A DNA stretch of 64,000 nt from Thermococcus litoralis DSM 5473 (GTDB lineage: Archaea > Methanobacteriota_B > Thermococci > Thermococcales > Thermococcaceae): NCBI RefSeq assembly GCF_000246985.2, contig NC_022084.1, positions 119,994-183,993 on the forward strand, in the 5' to 3' direction. The translations under genes were made by a program, and so were the position numbers. Every line of letters begins with the position of its first letter. Within the stretch, counting starts at the first letter, position 1. Of this stretch, positions 17,962-26,560 are shown piece by piece. Below the pieces are notes generated by a model. That model made no database searches and was not told the DNA's origin. It worked only from the letters and a program-made list of their open reading frames with translations.

Positions 17962-18027
17962 TCAGTGTTTTCTTACCTCTTTGAGTATATAGTTAATTCC
18001 GACTTACCATCGGGTAATCTGTCGTTA

Positions 18028-18037
18028 CTTTATAAAC
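18028..18037 (-). promoter_or_regulatory. TATA box of the fibre operon
   Basis: On the minus strand GTTTATAAAG lies about 115 bases before the TTG start, giving a leader of roughly 90 bases that includes the hairpin. It separates the structural genes from the two regulator genes upstream. Confidence 0.5.
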
Positions 18038-18047
18038 TCCGTGTACT

Positions 18048-18545
18048 TTATTGGTCACTGGATCTACTGATAACCCTGTAAGTCTTGAAGTGCTGAATGA
18101 TTGACAAAGTAAAGTATATCGCTGAAATTATCACAAGGGGTATGTTGTTGAGCCAGATACCTAAGAGAGCAAAGAGGACAGAAACTCCTGAGTAAAAGGT
18201 GCTCCAGCTTATGTCGTGCTTTGAAACCACTTCCATATAAACGTCGACATCTTCCGGAACCTTAAGTAAATTTACCGTATTGTGATCAAATTTTATTATC
18301 CCCGCTCTTTCCATTTTCGGGATATGGGTCTGGAGCAGACTTACATAGACGCTCTTTCTGTGCTTTCTATCGTTTTGTCCTTCGTTTTCAGCTATAAAAT
18401 CCACAATCTCCCTTAATTCGGCCTTCCCATTATTATCCTGGAGGAACCTTAGGAGGAGCATTCTCCTGTCGTTTCCGAGGATCATTGAGGAGGGGCTCAT
18501 TGTGTCATTTTCTCCATTTACTCCCGCCCCTCTGGGAATGCCCAT
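18048..18545 (-). CDS. Winged-helix regulator with two C-terminal membrane helices
   Basis: A 165-residue protein. Residues 20-95 form a winged helix of the archaeal DUF7344 type (GNDRRMLLLRFLQDNN, SVYVSLLQTHIPKMERAG); residues 115-155 form two hydrophobic helices. Such membrane-tethered regulators often neighbour archaeal pilus or surface genes. It overlaps the preceding regulator gene (TAATG). Inferred role: sensing and control of the fibre operon just downstream. Confidence 0.72.
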   Translation of the reverse strand: MGIPRGAGVNGENDTMSPSSMILGNDRRMLLLRFLQDNNGKAELREIVDFIAENEGQNDRKHRKSVYVSLLQTHIPKMERAGIIKFDHNTVNLLKVPEDVDVYMEVVSKHDISWSTFYSGVSVLFALLGIWLNNIPLVIISAIYFTLSIIQHFKTYRVISRSSDQ

Positions 18546-18766
18546 TATCTCACCAGCCGATAGTGTCTTCTGTGATTTCCATTTCTATAAAAGAACTCAA
18601 CTTTTCCTGCTTGTGATAGGTTTCTTAAAGTTCTTTCGACCTTCTGCCTAGTACATTCAACACCCCTCTCATTGAGAAAGCGGGTTAGGAACGAAACCGT
18701 TAGCTCTCCTTTTTCCTTAAGAAGCTGAAGGATCTCTTTCTCAATGTTAACATTCATTTCTTCCAC
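18545..18766 (-). CDS. Small winged-helix DNA-binding protein
   Basis: A 73-residue protein: ILQLLKEKGELTVSFLTRFL, then TRQKVERTLRNLSQAGKVEFF, a helix-turn-helix plus wing, ending in a basic HRRHYRLVR. The GTG at 18766 follows AGGGGATGG; an ATG three codons in is also possible. Co-transcribed with the membrane-tethered regulator, probably controlling the fibre operon or itself. Confidence 0.65.
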   Translation of the reverse strand: MEEMNVNIEKEILQLLKEKGELTVSFLTRFLNERGVECTRQKVERTLRNLSQAGKVEFFYRNGNHRRHYRLVR

Positions 18767-19190
18767 AATACCATCCCCTGACGAATGTTAAGTTAAACAG
18801 ATTGATTTAAAAACAGTTCAAATTACAACAACCGCTTAGAACTTGTAGGTGTTAGTAATATATAAACGTTTGGGAAAAGTTCGATTTTCAATTTTTTAAA
18901 GTTTCGTCCTTTAAAACAGTCTGCATAGCTTTATACAGTTTTAAAAACACGGAAAGGGAGATAACAGGGTTTAATAAATTCTGGAAAGGATTTAATGGTT
19001 ATACAATACTTTAAGATCTTTGCATTTTATTGGATTTTATACGCTTCCTTTCAATCAAAATGTCATAATGAATCCATTTTTAGCTATACTCTCAACTTAC
19101 TCTAAAGGAACTTAACAAAAGGATGGGAAAATATCCAACAGTTTTAGCTCATTCAAAAAATATAAATATTAGGACGTCAAAGTTTTATTG
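18767..19190. promoter_or_regulatory. AT-rich divergent intergenic region
   Basis: About 420 bases without a coding frame I can support. It separates the leftward regulator pair from the rightward gene at 19191. A TATA-like tataaatatt at 19161-19170 is placed for a near-leaderless transcript of the rightward gene. No repeat or RNA fold stood out. Confidence 0.5.
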
Positions 19191-19841
19191 ATGTCGATGT
19201 TCTTCAGGCCGAGTGATACCCCAAAGAATATCATTGAGATGCTCGAAGAGCTTACCCCGTTAGTTGGTGGATTAGAAAACAGCAGCATAGCGGGGGTTAT
19301 AACCACCGATGCCTTTGCCCAAACCCTGATCCAATACTCTTCAATTGCAAACGCCCTAAATTTGGAAATTCCAACCTACTACCTTGAGCCCACCAACGGG
19401 TTTTCACTAAAGATGCTCAGCAAGTTCTCAGAGAAAAGCGAGAACATCTTAATGGGTAAGGTTTACACCCTAGGGGAGCTTCTGGATGCACTTGAGATGG
19501 TTCATGATGACTCCTTTGTCTTTGTCTCGAACTTTGGGATTCTTGAAGAGATGGACAAAAAGGGCATGCTGGAATTGAGAAAAATCGTCGATAGGAAGGG
19601 CATATTTCTGATACTCTCCCACAATGCCCTTGAGATAAACGAACTTAATTTGATCTCCGAGTTTAGGAGGCTCTTCTTCATCCCTGAGCTTTTTGAACAT
19701 CTTTTGGTCATGAGGATCAGCGGCTATAGGGGGCACTACAGGTTAAATCTGACAGTCCTCAAAGCTCCCCCAGAGTTTGTAAAAAACACGGGAGAGCATA
19801 GCATACCCATAGACTCAAAGATAAAGCTGATTTTAGAATAG
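19191..19841 (+). CDS. RecA-like fold protein without obvious Walker A, function unknown
   Basis: A 216-residue soluble protein. Alternation of hydrophobic strands (SIAGVITTDAFAQTLI, DSFVFVSNFGIL, GIFLILSHNALEIN, HLLVMRIS) resembles the core of RecA/KaiC-type domains, but no P-loop GxxxxGK is present. It starts at ATG 19191 about 25 bases from a TATA box; ATG 19197 is an alternative. Its end overlaps the convergent EcfT gene by 9 bases. No specific function can be given. Confidence 0.55.
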   Translation: MSMFFRPSDTPKNIIEMLEELTPLVGGLENSSIAGVITTDAFAQTLIQYSSIANALNLEIPTYYLEPTNGFSLKMLSKFSEKSENILMGKVYTLGELLDALEMVHDDSFVFVSNFGILEEMDKKGMLELRKIVDRKGIFLILSHNALEINELNLISEFRRLFFIPELFEHLLVMRISGYRGHYRLNLTVLKAPPEFVKNTGEHSIPIDSKIKLILE

Positions 19842-20591
19842 TTTAATGTATCCAACCCCGAGGAAGTATCTCGCATAAACTGCGAGGAAGAATAGGGTAA
19901 AAGTTATTCCGAGCGCTATGTAGTCCTTTACCTCCATCTTGATGTTATGGAGAAAAGTTCTTCGTTTGCTTGCTCCAAATGCCCTGCTTTCCAGGGCTAT
20001 ACTGAGCTCGTGGGCGGTTTTTATTGATGCGACTATCAGAGGGATTAAAATGGGAACAGTATTTTTAGCTCTCTGGATGAAGCTGCCCCTTTCAAGCTCA
20101 AGCCCTCTTGACTTTTGAGCATCCATTATAGTTTGAGCCAGCATGTAGAGAGTTGGGATGTATCTGAGGGCAATAGTCAAGGTAAGGCCAATTTCATAGG
20201 GCATCCCCATTTTAATGAAGCCAAGGATGAGATCCCTTTGGGGCGTTGTCATTATCAGACCCAAAGTGAGCAGGGCAACCGAAAGAAGCCTTATTCCATA
20301 GCCGAAACCTATAAAGAGACCAAAATACCACGGTTTTAGAATAAACGGCCATATAATCATTGCAACTATGGAGATCGGGATTAGTGGTTTGAGAACGTTA
20401 AAGATTTCTCCAATGGTTATCTTGCCTAGGATGACAAGGGTGAGGACTATCAGGAGGAAAAGGAGGGATAGAAGTATGGGAGAGTTAAAGAGGATTAAAG
20501 CTATTATGCCAAAAAGAGAGCCAATTATCTTCACCCTCGGATCAAGACGGTGAAGGAGGGAGTCCCTTTCAAGGTATAGCGTGTACATCAT
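19833..20591 (-). CDS. ecfT: ECF transporter transmembrane protein EcfT
   Basis: A 252-residue membrane protein with about five to six helices and the family's cytoplasmic coupling region: TIMDAQKSRGLELERG and ALESRAFGASKRRT, the two Ala-Arg-Gly-type motifs that dock on the ATPase. Overlaps the ATPase gene as ATGA. Together with the ATPase and BioY nearby it should form the biotin importer; EcfT can also serve other S-components. Confidence 0.9.
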   Translation of the reverse strand: MMYTLYLERDSLLHRLDPRVKIIGSLFGIIALILFNSPILLSLLFLLIVLTLVILGKITIGEIFNVLKPLIPISIVAMIIWPFILKPWYFGLFIGFGYGIRLLSVALLTLGLIMTTPQRDLILGFIKMGMPYEIGLTLTIALRYIPTLYMLAQTIMDAQKSRGLELERGSFIQRAKNTVPILIPLIVASIKTAHELSIALESRAFGASKRRTFLHNIKMEVKDYIALGITFTLFFLAVYARYFLGVGYIKLF

Positions 20592-21376
20592 GTTCTCATC
20601 TCCAAGGCTTTTACGAACTCCTCAACACTCCTGAAGAATTCCAAACCTATCTCCTCACTTATTGTGAGAAGCCTTGGCCTGTCTAAGTCGTATTTTCTTA
20701 AATCAAGCTCAAAAAACTCTTTAACGTCCCCATCAAAAACCTTTTTTCCTTGGTATAGAAGTACAACCCTCTCTGCCAGCTCAAGAACCAAGTCCATTTC
20801 ATGGGTTATTAGGAGTATTCCATGCCCTTCTCTGTAAAGTTTTCTGATTATCTTCTTTATGCCTTCGGCATTTTTTTCATCGAGCCCTGTTGTGGGTTCG
20901 TCGAGGATTAGATATTTGGGCTTCATAGCCAAAATGCATGCTATTGCTAAGCGCTGCTTTTCCCCACCGCTGAGAGAATAAGGTGAGCGATCCTCATAAC
21001 CCTCGAGGTTAACCTCTCTTAACGCCCATTTGACCCTCTCCTCAATCTCCTCCTCTGAGAGACCGAGATTTTTAGGACCAAAAGCAACTTCCCTAAAGAC
21101 GTTCTCCTCAAAAAACATGTGCTCTGGATTCTGAAAAACGTAACCAACGACTCTCGCAAGCTCGGCAACGCTGTGTTTTCTAGTGTCCATGCCATCCACT
21201 ATGACTTCACCTTTTGTCGGCTTCAAAAGTCCATTCAAATGCTTTGCGAGGGTTGTTTTCCCAGAACCATTAGGGCCAACTAGGGCTATAATCTCGTTTC
21301 CGAAAGTTAGCCTAACTCCCCTAAGGGCTTCTTTCTTCCCCTCGTAGATATGCCACAGATCCCTTACCTCTATCAT
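20588..21376 (-). CDS. ecfA: ECF transporter ATP-binding protein EcfA
   Basis: A 262-residue ABC ATPase: Walker A GPNGSGKTTL (about residue 34), Q-loop GYVFQNPEHMFFEE typical of ECF ATPases, signature LSGGEKQR, Walker B YLILDEPTTGLD, H-loop THEMD. One ATPase gene only, so probably a homodimer. Lies between the BirA-like gene and ecfT in one operon. Confidence 0.92.
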   Translation of the reverse strand: MIEVRDLWHIYEGKKEALRGVRLTFGNEIIALVGPNGSGKTTLAKHLNGLLKPTKGEVIVDGMDTRKHSVAELARVVGYVFQNPEHMFFEENVFREVAFGPKNLGLSEEEIEERVKWALREVNLEGYEDRSPYSLSGGEKQRLAIACILAMKPKYLILDEPTTGLDEKNAEGIKKIIRKLYREGHGILLITHEMDLVLELAERVVLLYQGKKVFDGDVKEFFELDLRKYDLDRPRLLTISEEIGLEFFRSVEEFVKALEMRT

Positions 21377-21400
21377 CTTTCAAGAGTTTGAGGTGATGCT

Positions 21401-22144
21401 TTAAAAAATTGCCTCTGCTGAGAGATGTTTATATATTTTTGTAAAGAGACTACGTGTAAACTCAAGCAGATCTACTTCTTTTTTAAGTTCCTCTTTCATT
21501 GAAGTTCCATTTACGGGAGTTGGGTTATTTACGTTCACTCCAACCCCAATTATCACGTATTTCACTTGGTCGAGTTCACCCTCAACCTCTACCAAGATAC
21601 CGGCTATCTTTTTTCCATTCACAAAAATATTCCCATTTGGAGCAACTTCTACAGGGAGTCCATAGTCCTCTAACCCTTCTTTTAATGCTTCCAAAAAAGG
21701 ATATACGATTCTATTTACATCAGCCAAGGACAACTCGGGTTTTAGAATTAGAGAAAAGTACAAACCTCCCTCCGGAGAGCTCCATTCACTTCCAACCCTT
21801 CCTCTCCCTCGTGTCTGTTTTTCAGCTATTACAAAAACATTTTTTGCCCCTTTTTCGGCGAGTTCTCTTGCGATATCCATTGTAGATTCAATTTCTTTAA
21901 AATAATAGCTTTCGAAGTCGAGCTCCCATGGGTAAGGTTTACGAGGTTCACTAATTAAGATGTAGCCCTTTGGGGTCGAAATTATAGAATAGCCCAGAGT
22001 TTTCAATTCGTTTATATGCTTCCAAACAGCTACACGGGATGTTTTAACTTCTCGGGCAATTTCATCACCCGAAACAACTTTTCTACACCTTAATTTTTTT
22101 AGTATTTCGCGTTTTATCGAGCTGTCTCTAATTGCTCCCTTCAT
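21401..22144 (-). CDS. BirA-like biotin-responsive repressor, ligase site degenerate
   Basis: Started at ATG 22144 (the frame is open to 22213, but that would cover the operator). Residues 5-60 form the BirA winged helix (VVSGDEIAREVKTSRVAVWK); the rest is the biotin ligase fold with GRGRVGSEWSSPEGGLYFS. The normally invariant KWPND block reads VAPNG before IFVNGKKIAGILVE, losing Lys, Trp and Asp, and the protein ends without the C-terminal SH3-like domain. Inference: it senses biotin or biotinyl-AMP and represses, rather than biotinylating. It shares a divergent promoter with bioY and heads the ecfA-ecfT operon. Confidence 0.82.
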   Translation of the reverse strand: MKGAIRDSSIKREILKKLRCRKVVSGDEIAREVKTSRVAVWKHINELKTLGYSIISTPKGYILISEPRKPYPWELDFESYYFKEIESTMDIARELAEKGAKNVFVIAEKQTRGRGRVGSEWSSPEGGLYFSLILKPELSLADVNRIVYPFLEALKEGLEDYGLPVEVAPNGNIFVNGKKIAGILVEVEGELDQVKYVIIGVGVNVNNPTPVNGTSMKEELKKEVDLLEFTRSLFTKIYKHLSAEAIF

Positions 22145-22184
22145 GAAAATCGCTATGAAGTGAGAATTAAAAAGTTTTGAATTC

Positions 22185-22211
22185 GTTAACAAAAAAATTT
22201 TTAAAGTTAAC
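22185..22211. promoter_or_regulatory. BirA-type operator
   Basis: GTTAAC, 15 bases of A/T, GTTAAC: two palindromic half-sites spaced as in the classical BirA box (TTGTTAACC-N15-GGTTTACAA). It lies between the divergent repressor gene and bioY, over their promoters. Confidence 0.8.
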
Positions 22212-22237
22212 AAAATTTTTACGATATGGGTGATAAG

Positions 22238-22753
22238 ATGAAGGCTAGGGAGGTATCTTATGTTGGGCTCTTTGCGGCTTTAACGGCAGTCGGAGCTCAA
22301 ATAGCAATTCCAATTGGCACTGTGCCAATAACGCTTCAAGTTCTATTTGTTTTGCTAAGTGGGTTAATCCTGGGAGCAAAACTGGGATTTTTAAGCCAAG
22401 TGGTGTACCTCTTCATGGGCGCCATAGGACTTCCTGTTTTTGCGAACTTCAGCGGAGGATTTGTACATATATACGGCCCTACTGGTGGCTATCTCTTATC
22501 GTTCCCAATTGCAGCGTTTTTAGCAGGATTGGTAAGCGAAAGAGGGAGAAGAATAAAGGACTATGCCATAGGCTCTGCGATAGGGATTCTAGCAATCTAC
22601 TTGCTGGGCTGGTTCAGATTGGGACTTTTTATGGGAGGAGATTTTGAAAAGGCCTTTTTGCTTGGAGTTGCCCCCTTTATTCCAATAGATGCCCTAAAAG
22701 GAGGACTTGCTGTTCTAATTGCCGATAGGGTTCATAAAAGCATTAAAATTTAG
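22238..22753 (+). CDS. bioY: Biotin transporter S-component BioY
   Basis: A 171-residue membrane protein with six helices. The family block FSGGFVHIYGPTGGYLLSFPIAA and the N-terminal GAQIAIPIGTVPITLQVLFVLLSG are diagnostic of BioY, the biotin-binding subunit. ATG 22238 is used because GGGTGA precedes it; the earlier ATG at 22226 has no RBS. Regulated together with ecfA-ecfT by the operator just upstream. Confidence 0.93.
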   Translation: MKAREVSYVGLFAALTAVGAQIAIPIGTVPITLQVLFVLLSGLILGAKLGFLSQVVYLFMGAIGLPVFANFSGGFVHIYGPTGGYLLSFPIAAFLAGLVSERGRRIKDYAIGSAIGILAIYLLGWFRLGLFMGGDFEKAFLLGVAPFIPIDALKGGLAVLIADRVHKSIKI

Positions 22754-23343
22754 AGCCCCTTTCTAATATTTTCTTCCACAAATTTAATGTCGAGGGAATT
22801 CTTTACTCTAAAGAAGCTCAGCGAAACCTTTGGATTTCTCTTGATAAGCTCCTCTATACTTACCTTTTCGTAGTCAAGGTGCCTTGCAATGCAACTTAGT
22901 CTTCTCTCGTTTTCGCTTAAGCACGTCTCAATGGCTTTTCTTAGCGCTCTTGCATTGTAAAAAGCGTGGGTAATTTCAAGGCTCCCATCTGCCCACACTG
23001 GGATTAAAGCATCGGTATATGATTCGTAAAATAGCGTTGAAAGATAATTCACCAAAAACGGCATCACCAAGGGCATGTTGCCCTCTACAAGGAAGATATC
23101 TCCCGAAAAGGGCAACGCTTTGTGAAGGGCTTCAAGCTTGTTTCTTGCACTCACGCCAATAGGATTCGAAACATGGAGTGAAAACTTTCTTAATTCGTCT
23201 TTTCTGACTACCGTAAAGACCTCATCAATTCTCTTCGCGTTTAAAAGCCTTTTCTCTACTATCTTTACCATGGGTTCTTCAAGTATTGGAGCCAGATAGT
23301 TCTCCCACTTCCTCTCCGGAAAGGCAAGTATGTATGCCCGCAT
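22750..23343 (-). CDS. MobA-like nucleotidyltransferase-fold protein
   Basis: A 197-residue protein resembling MobA/GlmU-type NTP transferases: an N-terminal beta strand with a degenerate loop (AYILAFPERKWENYLAP), then PMVKIVEKRLLNAKRIDEVFTVV and GDIFLVEGNMPLVMPF, equivalent to the usual acidic metal site. The LxAGGxSxRMG loop is not recognisable, so activity on molybdopterin or cobinamide is uncertain. Convergent with bioY, 4-base overlap. Confidence 0.6.
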   Translation of the reverse strand: MRAYILAFPERKWENYLAPILEEPMVKIVEKRLLNAKRIDEVFTVVRKDELRKFSLHVSNPIGVSARNKLEALHKALPFSGDIFLVEGNMPLVMPFLVNYLSTLFYESYTDALIPVWADGSLEITHAFYNARALRKAIETCLSENERRLSCIARHLDYEKVSIEELIKRNPKVSLSFFRVKNSLDIKFVEENIRKGL

Positions 23344-23428
23344 GGGTAGAGGTAAGGCGGGAGGTTTAAAAGTCTTCTTGGGATAGATTTATAGTATTAT
23401 GATGAGCATTATATATCTGGGGAAGAAC

Positions 23429-24043
23429 ATGGAAGAGCTCAGCCCGGCACTCGTTGTGCTTTTGTTCCTCGAAGATTTTGCGAGGGAAAACCCTTCAATT
23501 AGGAAAGGTGCCAAGTATTTCCAGTGGCAGAAGAGATATGACGGTTATGACGTTGCTTATTCTATTGTAGGGGCTACACTAGCTGAACTTGTTCACGAAG
23601 GATACATAGAGCTTGAATCCAAGAAGAAATTATTCAGGAAGAGCATTATATTCACCAGAAAGAGGCTGATCCCAAAGAAATACGGAGTCTTGGGAAGAGG
23701 GTTAAATTCAATAAGTGAATATACTCCAACGGCGCTTCACTCCGCTTTGTTCCTTGTGTTTCCTGTGTCTAGATTTCCTGCTGCATTCCTAGGGACATAT
23801 ATAATTGAAAAGGAGCTAAAAGATGAAGAACCAGAAAAATTAAGAAGTGACCCAGAAGTTGTGAAGTACAAAGAGAAACTCAAAGCATTACTGGAAGAGT
23901 TTAAAGAAGGTAATCCGGAGCTATGGGATGGAATTAAAAAAGAAGTAGACAAGGCATGCCAGCTGGTAAGGGGAAAGCAAGGCTATACTCTTTACTCCCC
24001 TCTAGATATGCTGGAGGAAAGAAAGAATGAAAGTAAAAATTAG
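23429..24043 (+). CDS. Conserved hypothetical protein, cytoplasmic
   Basis: A 204-residue protein. ATG 23429 has GGGGAAG upstream; the earlier ATG at 23399 is only about 10 bases from the TATA-like atttatagta and is unlikely. Charged, partly helical, with an N-terminal winged-helix-like part (AYSIVGATLAELVHEGYIEL). It overlaps the JAMM protease gene by 17 bases, so the two are co-expressed. No family recognised. Confidence 0.6.
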   Translation: MEELSPALVVLLFLEDFARENPSIRKGAKYFQWQKRYDGYDVAYSIVGATLAELVHEGYIELESKKKLFRKSIIFTRKRLIPKKYGVLGRGLNSISEYTPTALHSALFLVFPVSRFPAAFLGTYIIEKELKDEEPEKLRSDPEVVKYKEKLKALLEEFKEGNPELWDGIKKEVDKACQLVRGKQGYTLYSPLDMLEERKNESKN

Positions 24044-24395
24044 GAAAGAACTTTTGGAGTATCTCCTACAACTAGCGAGAGATTTTTATCCCAACGAATT
24101 TGGGGGATTTCTAAGAGAAAAGGATGGAATCTTTGAGGAAGTCCTTATAATTCCAAAGGGCTATTTCGGGAAAAGCTCTGTTTATTTCGACACATGGTTA
24201 TTGCCCCACGATGAAAACATAAAGGGAACAGTTCATTCGCATCCGGTTCCTTCCTCAAGACCTTCTCGGACAGACGTGAGCTTTTTCTCCAAATTCGGAG
24301 GGGTTCATATAATAATCGCGTATCCCTTCAAGGAAGAGAGCGTAAAAGCCTATAACAGCGAAGGGAGAGAAATCGAAATAGAGATAATTGAGTGA
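24027..24395 (+). CDS. JAMM/MPN+ metalloprotease (desampylase-like)
   Basis: A 122-residue single-domain JAB1/MPN protein. NEFGGFL supplies the upstream Glu and HSHPVPSSRPSRTD matches HxHPx7SxxD, the complete zinc site. Stand-alone archaeal JAMM proteins of this size remove ubiquitin-like SAMP modifiers or process them. RBS GGAGG lies in the end of the previous gene. Substrate inferred from family only. Confidence 0.82.
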   Translation: MKVKIRKELLEYLLQLARDFYPNEFGGFLREKDGIFEEVLIIPKGYFGKSSVYFDTWLLPHDENIKGTVHSHPVPSSRPSRTDVSFFSKFGGVHIIIAYPFKEESVKAYNSEGREIEIEIIE

Positions 24396-24458
24396 CGTTA
24401 GAATTCATATGAAAATTTTTATAAATGCAGGTTTTCTTAAATACTGTGGTGACTCTCC

Positions 24459-24836
24459 ATGAAGGTTAGGGAACTTCTTGAAGGCTTAAACGAAAAGCAG
24501 AGAAGAACCGTGCAAAAATGCTTAGCTTCGTGTGAGATACTCGATTTGGAAGAGGAGGTTGAAACTGAGCTTTCCAAGGATTTAATAGAGTTCGTGAAGG
24601 TCCTATCAAACCCAATAAGAGCGGGGATACTAAAAATGCTCAAAAACAGATGGATGTGCGTTTGCTTAATAGCAAAGGCATTGAACCAAGATCAGACCCT
24701 CATAAGTCATCACCTCAGAACCCTTAAAGGAATGAATCTTCTACACGAGAGAAGGGAAGGAAAGCTTAGATTCTACAGGACAAACCTTGAGGAACTTAAG
24801 AAATACGTTGATATGCTGGAAAAAGAGCTTCTTTAA
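24459..24836 (+). CDS. ArsR-family winged-helix regulator
   Basis: A 125-residue protein: an N-terminal helical part with KCLASCEILD, then FVKVLSNPIRAGILKMLKNR and MCVCLIAKALNQDQTLISHHLRTLKGMNLL, a typical ArsR/SmtB HTH with CVC at the metal-binding helix position. Together with other Cys residues this could sense a metal or redox state. RBS GGTGA precedes the ATG. It precedes the MazG gene by 25 bases. Confidence 0.82.
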   Translation: MKVRELLEGLNEKQRRTVQKCLASCEILDLEEEVETELSKDLIEFVKVLSNPIRAGILKMLKNRWMCVCLIAKALNQDQTLISHHLRTLKGMNLLHERREGKLRFYRTNLEELKKYVDMLEKELL

Positions 24837-24861
24837 AGCTTTATTTTATTTGGTGAGGATC

Positions 24862-25161
24862 ATGGAACGGCTTCAAAGGGAAGTAGATAGGGTGATAAAA
24901 AGTTTTGGCGGATACTGGGAGCCTTTTGAAATGCTTGGTGCGGTTGTTGAAGAGCTCGGAGAGTTATCGAGAGAAATGTTAAAATTTGAGGGTATTAAAG
25001 AAAAGGGAGAAAAGAAGAAAATTAAGGAAGAAATTGGCGATGTACTGTTCGCTCTTTTGTGCATCGCGAACTATTATGAAATAGATGCAGGAGAGGCCCT
25101 TCTTGAGAGCATCTCCAAGTACTCAACGAGGGACAGAGATAGATGGCGTAATGAAGACTGA
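24862..25161 (+). CDS. MazG-like nucleotide pyrophosphohydrolase
   Basis: A 99-residue all-alpha protein. ATG 24862 follows GGTGAGG; the frame is open further up but overlaps the ArsR gene in nonsense. VVEELGELSREML and KKKIKEEIGDVLFALLCIAN give the ExxE...ExxD metal site of MazG/dUTPase-2 enzymes. Likely house-cleaning of non-canonical NTPs. Confidence 0.85.
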   Translation: MERLQREVDRVIKSFGGYWEPFEMLGAVVEELGELSREMLKFEGIKEKGEKKKIKEEIGDVLFALLCIANYYEIDAGEALLESISKYSTRDRDRWRNED

Positions 25162-25256
25162 ACCTCTGCAACTTATTATCCGATGAGATTCCTATTTGTC
25201 CATCACTCTGTTAGGGATTTTTCGAAATATTTAAATAAATTGGTAACAAAAAATGT

Positions 25257-25721
25257 ATGAGGGTGGTTGTACATGAGGAAAAAATTGACAAGTTTGATTT
25301 ACAGATAATAAAACTGCTCTCGAAAAATGCAAGACTAAACTATAGGCAACTTGCGGAATACCTAAATACAACTCGTCAAAGGGTTTCAAGACGTTTAGAG
25401 AGATTAGAAAGGGAGGGAATAATAAAGAAGTACACAATCATCCCAGATTTTGACAGATTAGGGTATATATACGTGATACTTGGGATAACCCTCACTCCCG
25501 GAACTTCAATAGATGAGCAGATAGAGATCCTCAAAAACGATGAAAATGTTAAGGTAATGGAGAGAGCTATTGGAGCCCACAATCTTGTAGTCCACCTCTT
25601 AGTACCCAAAGATATGAAAGAAATTGAGAAAAAAATAACGGAAATAACTGGAAGACTCAAAAATGTGGAGAAAGTTGACGTAACATTCATAACAGAAGTC
25701 GTCAAATTTGAGCTCGTCTGA
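25257..25721 (+). CDS. Lrp/AsnC-family transcription regulator
   Basis: A 154-residue protein: N-terminal HTH (LSKNARLNYRQLAEYL, TTRQRVSRRLERLEREGII) and C-terminal RAM ligand/oligomerisation domain (YVILGITLTPGTSIDEQI to VDVTFITEVV). Stands alone, with its own AT-rich promoter; its effector cannot be read from the sequence. Confidence 0.88.
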   Translation: MRVVVHEEKIDKFDLQIIKLLSKNARLNYRQLAEYLNTTRQRVSRRLERLEREGIIKKYTIIPDFDRLGYIYVILGITLTPGTSIDEQIEILKNDENVKVMERAIGAHNLVVHLLVPKDMKEIEKKITEITGRLKNVEKVDVTFITEVVKFELV

Positions 25722-25809
25722 AAACTTTTCTTTTTTCGGCAATATGTGAAAGAAAAGCTAATAAAAGCTCGGACAAAAGAGACTGGCAGAGTCATAAGCG
25801 GTGAGTACA

Positions 25810-26514
25810 ATGAACATTGCCACTGTTGCAGTAATTGCAGTATTGGGCACTTTGGCATATAAACTAAAGGCCCTCGATGCCAAAGGCACTATAGCAGCCG
25901 CACTTATTGGAGTAACGACCATCGTATTTGGGGGGATTTTCCCGTTTTTAGCGTTACTTACCTTTGTCCTTCTTGGAGTTTTTGCGACTAAGTATCACCT
26001 TGCAGAAAAAATCAAAAGAGGAATTGCTCAAGAAGGAAAGGGGACAAGAAGCTGGCAGAATGTTCTTGGGAATGGTCTTGCCGCTGTAATATTCTTGCTA
26101 ATTGAATACTACACCAAGCAAGATGTTTTTTGGGCAGCTACGTTTTCCGCGATAGCGACTGCAAATGCTGACACTCTCGCCAGTGAGCTGGGGAAGATAT
26201 TCGGCAAGGCTCCAAAAATGATAACAAACCTAAAGCCAGCAAATGTGGGAGAAAATGGTGCTATCTCATGGCAAGGTGAGCTCATAGCCCTAATTGGAGC
26301 ATTTGTTATAAGCATTTTTTCGGTGTTTTTAACTCCTCAGAAAATGGAAATGCTCTTTGCAGTAACCCTTGGTGGATTTATAGGGTGCAACATTGATAGC
26401 TTACTCGGTGCAACACTTGAGAATAAGGGAGTTATAAACAACCACCACACAAACTTTTTAGCCACCATCATAGGGGGAATAATTGGAGGGATAATTTTCC
26501 TTTTCCTGCTGTGA
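25810..26514 (+). CDS. DUF92 family membrane protein (TIGR00297)
   Basis: A 234-residue membrane protein with six or more helices. TFSAIATANADTLASELGKIF and GFIGCNIDSLLGATLENKG are the DUF92 signature blocks with conserved Asp and Ser. Plant VTE6 of this family phosphorylates phytyl-phosphate, so an isoprenoid kinase role in archaeal lipid salvage is possible but unproven. ATG 25810 has GGTGA 5 bases upstream. Confidence 0.82.
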   Translation: MNIATVAVIAVLGTLAYKLKALDAKGTIAAALIGVTTIVFGGIFPFLALLTFVLLGVFATKYHLAEKIKRGIAQEGKGTRSWQNVLGNGLAAVIFLLIEYYTKQDVFWAATFSAIATANADTLASELGKIFGKAPKMITNLKPANVGENGAISWQGELIALIGAFVISIFSVFLTPQKMEMLFAVTLGGFIGCNIDSLLGATLENKGVINNHHTNFLATIIGGIIGGIIFLFLL

Positions 26515-26560
26515 TGAAATGGCGGATTGCTGAATTGTGATGACGACCTTAGGATCTGAG

